Shown: in pieces, positions 9,746 through 20,550 of the stretch
Layout: the number at the start of each line of letters is the position of its first letter
How positions within the stretch are numbered: the stretch's first letter is position 1
Assembly (NCBI GenBank): GCA_947579605.1
Contig: OX388313.1
Coordinates: forward strand, 434,001-498,000
DNA: 64,000 bases
From: Athripsodes cinereus
Lineage: Eukaryota; Arthropoda; Insecta; Trichoptera; Leptoceridae
Direction: 5' to 3'
The notes under the pieces: model-generated
Seen by the model: the letters and a program-made list of their open reading frames with translations, nothing else
Databases searched by the model: none
What the model was told of the DNA's origin: nothing
Program-made: the position numbers and the translations under genes

Positions 9746-10732
9746 ATGATCAACGTGATGTAGCCAATATTCATCTTCAGGCTTAAAAAACTCTTTTTAA
9801 ATGATCTTAAGTTTGGTAAACCTATACTTTACACATTTTATAAAATTTGCGGTCAACTTTTCAAAAAAAAAATATGAATTTCTACTTATATTCACGTAAT
9901 TATATAGTTTTTTATCCAAGAAATGATATGATATTGAAACGATTGTCAATAAATGTGCTTTTGCATAAAAACACCAGACTACCTAATTAACCTAACCTAG
10001 AAATCAGTCAAACGTTAAATTTGCTTGTGACATGTCAAACGTGTACGAAAAATGCAAATAATTAGCTTTGTGCTTAATAAAACCACAATATTGCACCGGA
10101 TTGTTATTCTTCAGATAAAATACTACACACCCACATAAAAATAATTCAAAATAACCGAAGTTTTGATGCGTTTACCTAAACATAGTAAATTCCAAATTTG
10201 CGCTAAAGTTTTCTATTAAAACTTTTCTCATAAGTGGATTATCTCTTTTTATTTTCTTTGTGATACATATTGGAATTCCCGCTATTTCAGATTTGTACCT
10301 AATGTCATTACTCTCTTTTGTCAACTTGTATTGATCTTTGTACGTTTATTATTGTCACTTTGAAGTACAACAAAGATGCATCATTCAACCAAATTGCTCG
10401 TGTCACCAGTATGTCTCATTAGTCTCTAGAGTCTAGCCGATATGTCTCATAGATTCGATTAAACAATGTTCAAATAACATTTCTCTATTAGCGATACCTC
10501 ACTGATAAGAAAACATTATATCGATAATATTAATTAAAGGAATAAAACTATTTTTTTTATTCTTATAAACATTTTTAAAACTTTTCCAATATTTTCTGTC
10601 TCGACCAACATAAACCCACCTCATCACTTGACAATATTATCATAACCCCAACTTTTTTAAGTCTTTCTGTGTTTTTCTTATCCTCCCATCTCTATTCCAG
10701 GATCCTAAACTTCCGACTTTTAAAACTCGTCA
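9746..10732. other. AT-rich non-coding
   Basis: About 1 kb with no repeat or coding signal I can name. Confidence 0.4.
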
Positions 10733-11340
10733 ACACTGAGAAAAATACTCACAACGAATCATTGGTACGTACTATCAGATTAGGACCAGAGATAGTACAA
10801 ACGATTCTGTTTATCGATGTATTTTTACAATGGAACCATTGTATGAGGTCATATACAAACGATTCGTTAGTACGAATCTATAATATTAACTTTTCGTCAA
10901 CAAATCATTGGTAAATTCACCAACTTCTTCTTCTTTTCGTGTCGGCCAGCAACAAAAACACCAAATTCACATCTACACTCCCATTCCCTCCCAGAAAGCA
11001 ACGACCTCTCTTGCAGCTCCCCCTAGGTGAGTTCGTCCCACGAATTCCTCCCAGTGACACTGTCTGGGAGCTATTGGGCATGTCAGGAGGTGTCCAGTGT
11101 CTTGCTCCTCTCCACAGTCACACGTCGTGCTCTCAGCCAAGCCCCATCTCTGGAGGTTCTTTCTAGTGCGTCCCACTCCTGTTCTGATTCTGTTGAGGGT
11201 TTTCACCAACAATTTGTTTGCGAAGAGTTAATATTATAGATTCGTACTAATGAATCGTTTGTACTATCTCTGGTCCTAATCTTATAATACGTACCAATGA
11301 TTCGTTGTGAAATTTCGTTAGTATTTTTCTCAGTGAAGAA
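10733..11340. mobile_element. Palindromic element carrying a LINE gene fragment
   Basis: Left arm (about 10733-10918) and right arm (about 11205-11340) are inverted copies: CACTGAGAAAAATAC, CAACGAATCATTGGTACGTA and GGACCAGAGATAGTACAAAC all recur in inverse. The left arm has an extra ~55 bases around 10808-10862, marked by a repeated ACAAACGATTC. The ~290-base centre is LINE sequence on the minus strand. Either a LINE fragment was captured by a palindromic transposon, or a LINE inserted in the loop. Confidence 0.72.
10973..11212 (-). CDS. LINE C-terminal fragment with CCHC-like motif (Jockey/CR1-type)
   Basis: A 79-residue minus-strand frame reads LNRIRTGVGRTRKNLQRWGL and then a Cys-His cluster: C-x-C near residue 31, then H and C at about 46 and 50 (CDCGEEQDTGHLLTCP). 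This arrangement is typical of the segment after the reverse-transcriptase domain in Jockey/CR1-like LINEs (R-T-G...W-G-L...C-x-C-G...T-x-x-H-L/I...C-P). After the stop it runs to a GAAGAAGAAG tail. Only the last ~80 codons survive, so it cannot act. It lies inside the palindromic element. Confidence 0.7.
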   Translation of the reverse strand: MLVKTLNRIRTGVGRTRKNLQRWGLAESTTCDCGEEQDTGHLLTCPIAPRQCHWEEFVGRTHLGGAAREVVAFWEGMGV

Positions 11341-12399
11341 CAGATAAAACATAGAGGGTATAAATACTTAAAATTTAAAAAAAAATGACCTTAAAATCCA
11401 TCGGCCATCCTCTGGTTTTATCATGTGATCAGCCCATTATTGTTTCTTTAGTTTGGAGACTTTTTGAAAACATCCACAACCTTTCTTGTATCCACAATTA
11501 GCATTTTTTTTTTAACGAAATTGATACTTTCTCGCAAAGTCGTCTATTGTAGAACGACTACATAACGCTAAAATGTGTTTTGACTACGGCTGCTGAAAGC
11601 AAACTATACTATATAATAGTCTCACTGATAAGGCGTGGGGGTATAGATAAATAGATATAGGTATAAAAATCAAGTTTACTATGATAATATATTTAATATC
11701 TTATGGTCTAGTAATGTGCCAATGTTGGTAGGCTAATATTGTATTAATATTAGTGTCAACAAAACCACCATGCATCAACTTTTACTCTTGTGTAACAATT
11801 ACACATATTATCGTAATGTGTAAACTTTGAGGACAGGTTATCTAAATTAACTGCCTATCCATTATTACATTAGGTTTTATTATTATTAATATTATGAAAT
11901 ATTTACCTGATTGTGTGTCTCTCTATAAGCTAAGAGCCTATTATTGTGGTGTCCGTGTGTAACGTATTTGATAATTAATATTTTCTATATATTTTTGCAA
12001 TTGCTGTTAGTAATTAGATTTGCTTGATGATTTTCAGGATGATACCAAAGACCTTTATAGCATAGACTAAAAATTCAGAAGAAAAATTGGTATGCAGCTA
12101 TTCAAATTGTGCGACCAAAGTAATTTCATTTTAATCAGTCTTACACAAACGTTAGTTCATAATGATTAATTTTACGACTGTGTCAGGTATATTATATTAT
12201 ATTTTTACAATGTTTACATATGTACATGTGAACCAGCAATGATCCTAAATTTACCAGAGATGTTTAAATCTTAAAAGCATTATTATTGTGTACCTTAACA
12301 TGTTAATTCCACAGATGATGAGTCAGTGGGACAATTTTTCTCACTTTTGCAATGATTCTCTCTCTACACAAGAGAACTAAATTTAACATTTGAAGAAAA
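11341..12399. other. Non-coding with one MITE-like remnant
   Basis: 11526-11600 (CTCGCAAAGTCGTCTATTG, then TAAAATGTGTTTTGACTACG) resembles half of the MITE at 57234-57382. The rest is AT-rich without features. Confidence 0.35.
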
Positions 12400-12480
12400 T
12401 AGTTTGCCACCCATCCTGGATATCTTAATATCTTGTTGGCACGTAGAGGTCAGCTTGCATGTGTCTGGTTTATTAGCTAG
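12400..12480 (+). mobile_element. SINE-A, internal fragment
   Basis: GTTTGCCACCCATCCTGG, TTGGCACGTAGAGGTCAG and CTTGCATG identify it. The 3' end is lost. Confidence 0.65.
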
Positions 12481-12751
12481 GTATTTTGAAACGTTCATTC
12501 CACGCCTTGCACACCTTCTTACTTCCATACATTAGTTACAGCAACGGACTATACAATTGCACGCAGTTTTGCTAAAGAACGTCACTAAGTAGAGAAACAC
12601 CTGATATATAAACAAATATATATCTAACACACTTATATGTATGTATTACATAAGGTTGCAAACACACTTGACCACATAATTTAATGCTATTCAATAAAAC
12701 TTAGCCACATAATATTAATATTAACAAATATGTATATAATTAAAACTATGT

Positions 12752-12852
12752 CTCCGTTTATGCTTACCTAAGTTTATGTGCACTCGTAAAAAAAAAATCG
12801 TCCGTTTTAAAAAGTCCGTTTATGCTTACCTGAGTTTGTATACTCGTAAAAG
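12752..12852 (+). repeat. Two-copy direct repeat, unit ~35 bp
   Basis: GTTTATGCTTACCT(A/G)AGTTT followed by ACTCGTAAAA occurs twice, separated by about 30 bases. Confidence 0.65.
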
Positions 12853-13065
12853 AAGAAAAGGAAGTCTGAGAACCTGGAAAGAGTAATAATAACTGGGGTT
12901 GTGAAAGGGAGGGACCAAATAAAGGATGCCACACAGAGCTCACTGCATGGAGGCATGCACATGGCGGAGAATCGCTCGAAGTGAGGACAGAATGTCTATA
13001 GAACAAGGTATGATGGTCAAGATCCTCAGAATTGAGGAACCGAGGGAGGTGATGATAATCGTAAA
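12850..13065 (+). pseudogene. LINE C-terminal remnant
   Basis: The plus strand reads ESENLERVIITGVVKGRDQI, then KDATQSSLHGGMHMAENRSK, a stop and further LINE-tail-like residues (RYDGQDPQN, stop, GTEGGDD). The order (LE..I..G.V.G.R..DQIK...AENR) matches the end of RTE-type LINE proteins. Two stops mark it as decayed. It ends in a GAGGTGATGATAATCG tail. Confidence 0.6.
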
Positions 13066-13221
13066 TATAACGTTCTGTTTAAATTACAATTTTTATTAAA
13101 TTTAGAAAGGAAAAAATATTTAAAATAATTTCCTTCGCCACATCATCGGTTACATAAGAAAATCAACAAGTCAATTTGCATAAAAAATGTGATTATAATA
13201 TATACAGTGTGATTATAATAT

Positions 13222-13414
13222 ACACAAGTGGGGTAGCCAACAGACCAAAAAGCTGAAAATTAAGAAATTCAGACATTCAGGGTGTATGAGACATCTCATC
13301 GCTGAATTTAAGGTGTAAAATGTCTAATTAATTTTTTAGAACACCTGCCTTTAATAGGACACTCGAAAACTTAGGGAAATAGTGAGAGGCCAATTCTTCG
13401 TCAGGTGCTCCAAG
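13222..13414 (-). mobile_element. SINE-A, nearly complete with internal deletion
   Basis: Reverse complement runs from GGAGCACCTGACGAAGAATT to ACCCCACTTGTGTA. The segment around the GCATGC hairpin is lost. Confidence 0.8.
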
Positions 13415-13934
13415 AAACTGTTAAATTATTTAATTTTATCGCAATTAATTCGTGTTACCTACTTTGTGTGGATGCTATAGGCCTGTTTTTTTTTCATTAA
13501 AATCGTTCAGAGCATCTCATCTTAATGTACCTATATAGATAGGTATGTTGGTAGGTACTTGCACAGTGTATAATAATAATAATATGTATTTTATTACATG
13601 CAATGAGTGTAAGTAATGTATCTAGTACATACCATGTATATTGCATACTAACTTATAGCCCGGCATTGCCCAGGATTGTTGATAATTGTTAAACTAATAA
13701 AGAAACACAAGCGAGAAATATTTTCTTTTTATATTTACCTACCTGAAAAATGGCAGTATTTATTCTATAGAGTGATAACTTTTGAATTCGTCGTCATCTT
13801 TAAATTATCGACCCTTTTGCGACTGTTGTTAAACACAGGCCTCCCCACCTGTTGCACATCTTCAAACCTCCGGGTTTGATGCTTGAATATCATTGGAAGA
13901 AACCATTGAAGTTTTTCGTCGATGCATATTTAAA
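13415..13934. other. Non-coding
   Basis: A small palindrome, AGCCCGGCATTGCCCAGG, is near 13657. Nothing else is recognised. Confidence 0.35.
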
Positions 13935-14115
13935 ATGACGAATATTTAGGCATGCTCTTAAAAAATTGTTCATTAGGGCATTTAAATTGTTGTTTGAACT
14001 TTTTATTGGCATGTGATATTGTTCTTAAAGATCAAATCGTAATATTTGATACCAAGAATTACTTTAAAAATGGTTTAAATGTCATAATGAGAACATTTTT
14101 TAAATATGTAACGAC
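13935..14115 (+). pseudogene. LINE C-terminal end, family R
   Basis: The plus frame reads FRHALKKLFIRAFKLLFELF and stops soon after, a typical end of CR1/Jockey-like LINE proteins (F-x-x-x-L-K-x-x-L). The following ~100 bases (TATTTGATACCAAGAATTAC, AATGGTTTAAATGTCATAAT) recur at 60306-60430, so this is a real repeat family. Confidence 0.6.
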
Positions 14116-14249
14116 ATTGTGTCCACTTCATTCAGAAGGCTACCTATAATCTTAATTTCCCAGAACGTTCTCGAGGGATGGGAACTCGTATAGAATAATA
14201 ATAATTGTAAGCTAGACAACTTCTTTTTAAATGCGCCGTTTTGTGGAAT

Positions 14250-14350
14250 AACCACCACAAGGACAATTCAAGAATTACAACACCTCCTGAATAACAGGGT
14301 GTTTAACCTTGCTTTGAACACCTCCACACTCTCCAGAGTTCGCAAATTAA
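14250..14350 (-). pseudogene. LINE C-terminal end (same family as 41564-41656)
   Basis: Minus strand reads a diverged form of RTLESVEVFKARLNTLLFR. The nucleotide match to 41564-41656 is strong (ACACTCTCCAGAGTTCG, ACACCTCCTGAA). Confidence 0.65.
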
Positions 14351-14974
14351 AGGTAATTTTATCGGAACAAATGGATGTATAAACATTCATAAATATTGAC
14401 GAACTATCTGCATTATTTAATTAAAGATTACATTTTATTTTTATGTGGCAAGCGGAGAACAGTACTACAACAACGAAACAGGTTATTCTATTCTTAGTCC
14501 GAAGCGCCGTTGGACGCGTCCGCAGTACACAGAGTGTAATAATTATTATATTGTGCCTATATTGTGTGTGTGTAGTAGCTGATGCTGCTGCTTGTACTGT
14601 AATTGCCGTTGTGAAAATTCTCGTTTGAAATCGTGTGCGACTTGACCGTAATACCTAACCACCTTATATTATTTTCATATATAATATAATTACTTAACTG
14701 AGCCTATTTTGTATCTACATATAATGTTTAATATATTATATATACTTGGTGGATTTTGTTCATATTATTTTATTATGCCAGTGTATGGTGTACATATGTA
14801 AGTGCGAAAAAGTTCAATTTGTGCATCCGATTTCAGAATAGGTACCTACCTACTTCGACAGTTAATTTGTGAATAAGGTAATAAAATAAAATAAATAAAT
14901 ATTTTTTAATTTTTAAAAGACAGAAAAAAGTAATTAAATACATCAATAAAATCCCTATAGCTTGATAAAGTTTA
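14351..14974. other. Non-coding with a CpG-bearing pocket
   Basis: 14500-14540 (CGAAGCGCCGTTGGACGCGT) is CpG-rich against the background. It overlaps a 61-codon frame (14443-14628) with no known domain. An untranslated exon or an old repeat are both possible. Confidence 0.3.
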
Positions 14975-15205
14975 ATTTATCGACCGACGGTTCTTGGTGG
15001 AAGTTCATATTAATAATTTTTAAAATGAAACACAATATTTAGTTATTCCACTATTGACTTTATTTATTTTTGCGAGCCGGCTTTCAAGAAACTTTACTTT
15101 TGCCTGACGATGAGAGCGGAAGCTCTTGAAAGCCGGCTCGCAAAAATAAATACAGTCAATAGTGGAATAACTAAATATTGTGTTTCATTTTAAAAATTAT
15201 CCTAA
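14975..15205 (-). mobile_element. Snap-back hairpin element H
   Basis: Arms of ~75 bp are near perfect inverted copies (GAAACACAATATTTAGTTAT, GCGAGCCGGCTTTCAAGA and their complements). The loop holds CCTGACGATGAGAGCGGAAG. The minus-strand terminal module starts at ATG 15008 and reads MNFHQEPSVDKLN. Possible worn target repeats AGCTTG lie on both sides (~14960 and ~15208). Confidence 0.78.
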
Positions 15206-15889
15206 AAGCTTGGTTATATTTTCAGTTTTTTTTTCTTGTAGCCAATATAAGGAAATATTAATTTATTTATTCAATAACCATTGGTGAGGTATTGTTTTTA
15301 ATCAGTCGAGTATTTTTATGTGAAAATTTCTTCAACAGTTTTTTTTTTTAATTTTAAATTAATTCCTTGGTGTTTTTTTGTATTTTTTTTTCATAATTTC
15401 GTCGACTTTTTATAAATAGATGCACTCTTTAACACTGTCAGTAATTAATTTTTTTTTCATAAAAAAATAATTAGAAATCGTTGTTAGTCCTCATTACTGA
15501 GAATTCAAGGAGGTGTTTATTTATTTTGAAAATATTTTTTCTCATTTTTATTTCATTTATTCTTCATCGTACCTGTTCACCTCACATTGTCGTAAGCGTT
15601 TAATACTTTATTATTTACTTTCTATTTATTTATTTTATTCACTGTCTTATTATTTACTTTATGTTATTCTTGTCCGAATTTTATTTTTTTATCTACATGT
15701 TTTTTTTAAATAATTATTACATTTATTTAATTTTAAAAGAGATATGCAATCTATCTCCATTGGTTTTTTAAGAATACAGATTGACAATTTTTGGTACAGA
15801 TGGTAACTTATATCGCTGAATTTCGACATCTTGTAAAATGTTGAAAAAATATACCTACTAATTTACAAGCATAATACTATTCAATACTG
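15206..15889. other. T-rich non-coding
   Basis: Long T runs at 15340-15460 and 15690-15710. Frames here are Phe/Tyr/Leu-rich by composition only. Confidence 0.4.
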
Positions 15890-16050
15890 TATCCTCAAAC
15901 CGTATCCCAAGTAGAATTGGCAAAGAGGATGGAATGCCATATATATCTATCCTTACATGCCTATTTATTTCGTTTCTTCTACATTCATGCAATTTCTCGT
16001 GCACGCACGTCGATTTCTCTTACTCAACAAACATAATAACTAACTAAGCA
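15890..16050 (-). repeat. RTE-like LINE 3' end, diverged
   Basis: Aligns with the LINE ends at 55045 and 59483: TATCCTCAAACCGTATCCCA, then GGAATGCCATA, TATCTATCCTTACATGC and TTCTACATTCATGCAATTTC. On the minus strand it would encode the last residues of the polyprotein, too worn to read. Confidence 0.55.
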
Positions 16051-16629
16051 TTTATGCTGAAAATCTTCAATATTATTACACAGAACACAAAAAATATTTT
16101 TACATTGAATGTGCATACGTTGGTTACCTCAATAACGCGGCCATGATGGTGTAATGTATACCTATTTACTTGTTATAATATGAAATTGAAATAATCTTGA
16201 ACATTGTATCGAACCTTCCTACATATTTTATTGTATTGTGTAAAAACCTCCAAACGATTGAGGACTTTGATATTTCATTATAAAAAAGTCGATAGTTTTT
16301 CGATTTCTACATTGCATAAATAATAATGTAACAAGCATAATATTATGTGTGTATGTATGTATAATTTCACCTTAATATTAATTATTCTTGCGTATATTAA
16401 TTTTTGTCTTGTAGACAATTTTAGTTGTATATATAGAAATATTTCTTATAGGGAATATGATTTGTGATGAAAATTACGTTAGCAAAGTGTACAAAGGTTA
16501 TCGAGTTGCCATATGTTGCACATTGACATATTATTATTTCAATTACCATGATGTGTATTTTGAAAGTAAGTGTCTAAAGATTTTTTTATATTTGACTGGA
16601 TTGCACATATAAATAACTGTATCAATTTC
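16051..16629. other. AT-rich non-coding
   Basis: No feature supported. Confidence 0.4.
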
Positions 16630-16633
16630 TGTT

Positions 16634-16753
16634 CATGGTGCTCGCTGTTGGAATAATCTGCCTTCCAAAATAAGATTGCTGCTCACTCTTCACGCCTTCA
16701 AACGAGCGGTCAAGGGTCATTTTATCACTCATAAGTTAGCGTCTGTTTTCTAG
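16634..16753 (+). pseudogene. LINE C-terminal end (CR1/L2-like)
   Basis: Forty codons to TAG read HGARCWNNLPSKIRLLLTLH, then AFKRAVKGHFITHKLASVF. The pattern G-A-R-x-W-N-x-L-P...F-K-R...L/H-F is the typical last segment of CR1/L2-like LINE proteins, after the reverse transcriptase. A ~75-base T/C-rich 3' UTR follows. Only the end survives, as expected from 5' truncation. A second copy is at 57051-57233. Confidence 0.75.
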
Positions 16754-16835
16754 TTCCTTTTCCTTCTTGTTCTCATCCCTTGTATCTCCTCTCTTCTTTT
16801 CTTAAAATTAATACTACTGTAATACCGCAACGGCA

Positions 16836-16960
16836 TATTTATTTATTTATTTATTAATACAATGGACGGCCATAATAGCCTTTGACAGAAAAAAAAAAGA
16901 AAGAAATAGAAAACATATATAAAACTCAATACACAAATAATAACAATGTTTCCACTAATA
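16836..16960 (-). repeat. (AATA)n-tailed LINE 3' end, family F
   Basis: On the minus strand AAAGGCTATTATGGCCGTC forms a small hairpin and is followed by an (AATA)n tail. The same module occurs at 39188, 40825 and 61685, always with the hairpin next to the tail. Confidence 0.6.
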
Positions 16961-17143
16961 AAATACTTAATATATACAACATCTATGTGCATACAGTAAT
17001 ATCATAAAAATACATTGTGAATAGTAATATAGTAAATGATACAAACAAAAATTCAACAAAATATATATGTAAAACCCATACCTATACATACAGCTATAAC
17101 ATAATAGTAATACAAACGCTATAGTCCAGGCGGGACACAATAT

Positions 17144-17264
17144 ATGGCCGGTTTCAATAATCTATCTATCCGCTCCTGTCGATTGAAATCTATTGTGTTC
17201 TATATTTTGAATCATACATTTCAATCGATAGTCACGGATAGATAGGTTATTGAAACCGGACAAT
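17144..17264. mobile_element. Short palindromic MITE
   Basis: TCCGGTTTCAATAACCTATC at the right end (read inverted) matches CCGGTTTCAATAATCTATC at the left, extending through CTATCCG and CGATTGAAAT. About 120 bp in all. Target duplication not clear. Confidence 0.7.
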
Positions 17265-18143
17265 AGTGAGTACCCACGCTGCAGTAGAGCGACAATAAAA
17301 CCACCAGTATCCAGCATGTAACAAAAATACAGTACCTATACTGTTGCACTAACAAATTAATAATATAATAATAATATGGTTTTAAAATAATAAAAATAAT
17401 AATATAGGTACCTATCCAGCACCCGCACACTATGCCTTCCCATACTACATAGGTCGACAACCATTATTAATGGAGCGGAGTGCTAAAAGCCTGGACGATA
17501 CTGATTTAAATCTAAAACATTTTTTTTTTTTAATATAAAAATAAGATGAAGAGGGATTACAACGTTCAAGTACAAATTGTAAGCATTCCAATACAAAAAT
17601 AAAATGTAAAATAAAAAGAATATATAAAACATCCATGTGAAACAATTATTGAAGATAAAAAAGAAAGTAACATTGCAAATGCTTTTAAAAATGTAAATAT
17701 ATGAAATTAAACTGCAAAATTGATTTGAATTGGAAAGGACCAAAATACATTAAGATAATAAAGAACCTGAAACAAATAAAACAACAACAATGTCGTAAAG
17801 AATCAACAACGTACAAGCAGAACAGTAAGAAATACAAAGTAGGAATCAAGGAGTCAAAGTCATGACAGCTAACCGGGAGGCATAAACATATTTTTTAAAA
17901 GTGATTTAAAAGCCGAAAGGCTGGTGTTAAACAAAGTAATCCATCTGATGTTGTATTTACACAATCTAATATTTATTTATTATTCATAGGCATTCCAGTA
18001 CGGGTACGGTACGAGTCCTTTACACACATACAATCTAAGATGTAATAAATTATATTTTAGGTATTCGGAGAAAGTTTAACGAACGCTTGAAAACAGTGTA
18101 AGCTTATTCGAAAGAATTAATACGAATTAAGTTTACTTTTTTA
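17265..18143. other. A-rich non-coding
   Basis: A-rich plus strand from 17520 to 17860 without a recognised repeat. Minus frames here are chance frames. Confidence 0.35.
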
Positions 18144-18222
18144 GAAGAAGAGGACAACTAGCATGTTTATTATATGCAGTTAGTCTACTGGCTACCCCAC
18201 TTGTGAAATATGCCATAATGGT
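18144..18222 (+). mobile_element. SINE-A, 3' fragment
   Basis: GAAGAGGACAACTAGCATG, TATATGCAGTTAGTCTAC, GGCTACCCCACTTGTGAA and GCCATAATGGTT. Confidence 0.72.
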
Positions 18223-18489
18223 TAAGATTTAGATAAACACAAATAACTGTGTATGTTAAGGGTTATAGTTTTTTCTGAGCAATTCTTAACTTTCAATTTT
18301 CATTTAATTATTATGGATTCATTGCGTGTTTTTGATACATTGTCATTTGTATAATTAAATATAAGCCGCGTCCCTTTGTATTTGTGAGGACTGCTTAATT
18401 TCCTCTGTGGGACTACTCTATTCCCAGTTGTATTGTAAAATATCGATACATAACTGCTTCAAAATCAAAAAGCAAAAGATATGAGTGAG

Positions 18490-18790
18490 AACACTACCTA
18501 ACCGATATGGTTTGGGGAGGTTCTGCAATGCCCGAGGAACTTTAAAACATTTTTGATGTTTGCGGATGTGTGGGTATCTCGTTGGGTGCTTCTGTGTGAA
18601 TCGGGTTTATCCCCGCTTGGCGTGGGATAATATTAGGGTTGGTTTTGCAGCGTTGGCACGATGGTAAACTCGTTTTTCGTCCTATCTGCATTGTAGTAGA
18701 TTTGGGAGCTATGACCCTTCTGCAAGGGTCTAATGTTTCCATACCATGCAGGCATTGGCGTTTTTCGGGCTCGCGCTCTCTGCTGAAAAA
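18490..18790 (-). other. GC-richer block, unassigned, open on minus strand
   Basis: This ~300-base block is much richer in G+C than its flanks. On the minus strand it is open from about 18742 to 18542, reading METLDPCRRVIAPKSTTMQI, then GRKTSLPSCQRCKTNPNIIP and RQAGINPIHTEAPNEIPTHP. The two cysteines in CQRC and the many prolines are not diagnostic. It may be a fragment of a LINE gag-like protein or an unrecognised repeat. I see no splice sites that would make it an exon. Confidence 0.3.
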
Positions 18791-19715
18791 TCGTACAAAT
18801 AAGTTTTACTAGACAATATATTTTTTTATAGTGCCTACCCTCAATACACTTCAATACAAAAGCAACCATCGACATATAACATCTACCTACTTATCCCGTT
18901 TTCTACTAAAGGAAGTTTGCACAATCTGTTGTTTGTGCAGATGAGGGATCTATTTAGTAATATTCTTAATATGAAAACATCCACATAAATTTTGTTCTAC
19001 AATATCAATTTTTGATTTTTTCAAATGTGAGCATTTCTTCTATGGCTAGAATGCGCCTAAAGCAAAATACAGCCGAGAATTATTTTAGCCAGACATAACC
19101 AGCCAGTCACGGTAGCAGTTATTTCGTGTTTTGGTTTTAGGATGTTAAATTCATTAAGAAGATTTAAAATAAAATAAAAAAACACGTACATAAATTTGCG
19201 ATGATTCTATAAGGAAAACGTAGCCTGTTATAAAATAAAACAGTTTTATTTTAATTTGTAATTCAGTGTTGAGTCAAAGTTATGTAATTTATGTGGACCA
19301 GTTCTCTGTAGTGAAAACCTCGCTAGAAAAAATATAAACATGTTTATTGTATGTATCTATAAAAGGACAAGATAATTTAATACGGATTAAAAGAGATTAT
19401 TAGGTAGGTACCTACTTAAAACATATTTTTTATTCCCTAAATAGTCCATTAGAATATTTATATAATTAGGTAGGTATTATTTATCAAGTAAATTCATTTT
19501 TCATAGACAATTAACCTTTCTCGTAGAGTCCGTGGCATTTAAGCGATGTGATTTCTAATCCATATGCTGTCATTGTGATGATGCGGTAGTATGATTTACT
19601 AGTAGGTACATAATTTTATAATTACATAGTTATATATGTACATTCAATGTAGTAGGAATGTACCTTATCATCACTAGATGATTGTCGTATTATGGAAATT
19701 ATTGATTTAGTACAT
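18791..19715. other. AT-rich non-coding
   Basis: No feature supported. 19020-19140 is slightly GC-richer without a match. Confidence 0.35.
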
Positions 19716-19820
19716 CTTCCACTCTTTTCTATAAGCTTTCGAATGTCCAGTATAAGGAAGGGAATTGCAAAACATCATCACTCTGACATTCAAGATCTTT
19801 AATTCGACAATGAGGTATGC
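19716..19820 (+). mobile_element. SINE-A, 5' part, strongly diverged
   Basis: TTCCACTCTTTTCTATAAGC, TTTCGAATGTCC and GACAATGAGGTATGC follow the SINE-A order. The 3' half is absent. Confidence 0.5.
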
Positions 19821-19970
19821 TTTCGAATTGGCTCTAGGCTGGCTTAAGTTATCTAGTTATTCTGAAAATTTAGAATTAGCTGATTATTCTATTAACATTT
19901 TTTTTTCTGTAATATATTACTGGTTTGGTTTACTAAATGTTTCAATGCACTTATTGAGTTAATTCAAATA

Positions 19971-20235
19971 AAACGCTTCTAAATTATCAAACAAAATAAA
20001 ATAAATATATATTTATTATTTTGTTTTGTGTTACTGTTGAGTAAGACTAACACACGACCGCGCAATTTCGCGGACTCCAAGTTCGCATCCGAGTCCGCGA
20101 AACCGGTCATGCGTTAGTCTTACTCAACAGTAACACAATACAAAATAATAAATATATATTTATTTTATTTTATTTGATAATTTAAAATGAAGTGTTACAA
20201 AGTTAATGCCGATACAATTAATGAAACGCTTCTAA
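19971..20235 (+). mobile_element. Snap-back hairpin element G with exact 12-bp target duplication
   Basis: Element 19983-20223 is flanked by AAACGCTTCTAA at 19971-19982 and 20224-20235. Arms of ~90 bp (GTTACTGTTGAGTAAGACTA, then its inverse AGTCTTACTCAACAGTAAC) close on a CGCGG-rich loop. The terminal module starts at ATG 20187 and reads MKCYKVNADTIN. It has landed in the head of another family member (20236-20385). Confidence 0.87.
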
Positions 20236-20385
20236 TTTAAAACGTTTCTTTATTAGTTGTCAGCAAGAGGTTCTGATGCTCTCAACAAAATTAACGATAG
20301 GTGTGCCGTTCTATTTCTACAAAATTTAAAATGAACTTTCTTCCAAGTACCGAGTAGGTACCATTGGCAATATTAACTATATTAT
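20236..20385 (+). mobile_element. Hairpin-family element G2, host of insertion G
   Basis: Terminal module at ATG 20331 (ATGAACTTTCTTCCAAG, ACCATTGGCAATATTAACT) is the H-type module with small indels that break its frame. Upstream GTCAGCAAGAGGTTCTGATG probably belongs to the arm or loop. The left part precedes element G. Confidence 0.55.
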
Positions 20386-20550
20386 ATTTCAATTTATATA
20401 TTACGAAATATATATAAAATAAAGTAATTACATAAGAAGTAACTACCTATATACTGACAATTTATTTCAGAATTGGTACCTACCTACCTATTATATACCT
20501 ACGTACAATAATAATATGAATGAACAATGTATGCGTGCACCTATACCTAT

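Noticed and set aside
15780..15850. Further SINE-A fragment
   Set aside because: Only ATATCGCTGAATTTCGACAT and TGTAAAATGTTG resemble the family; too short to claim.
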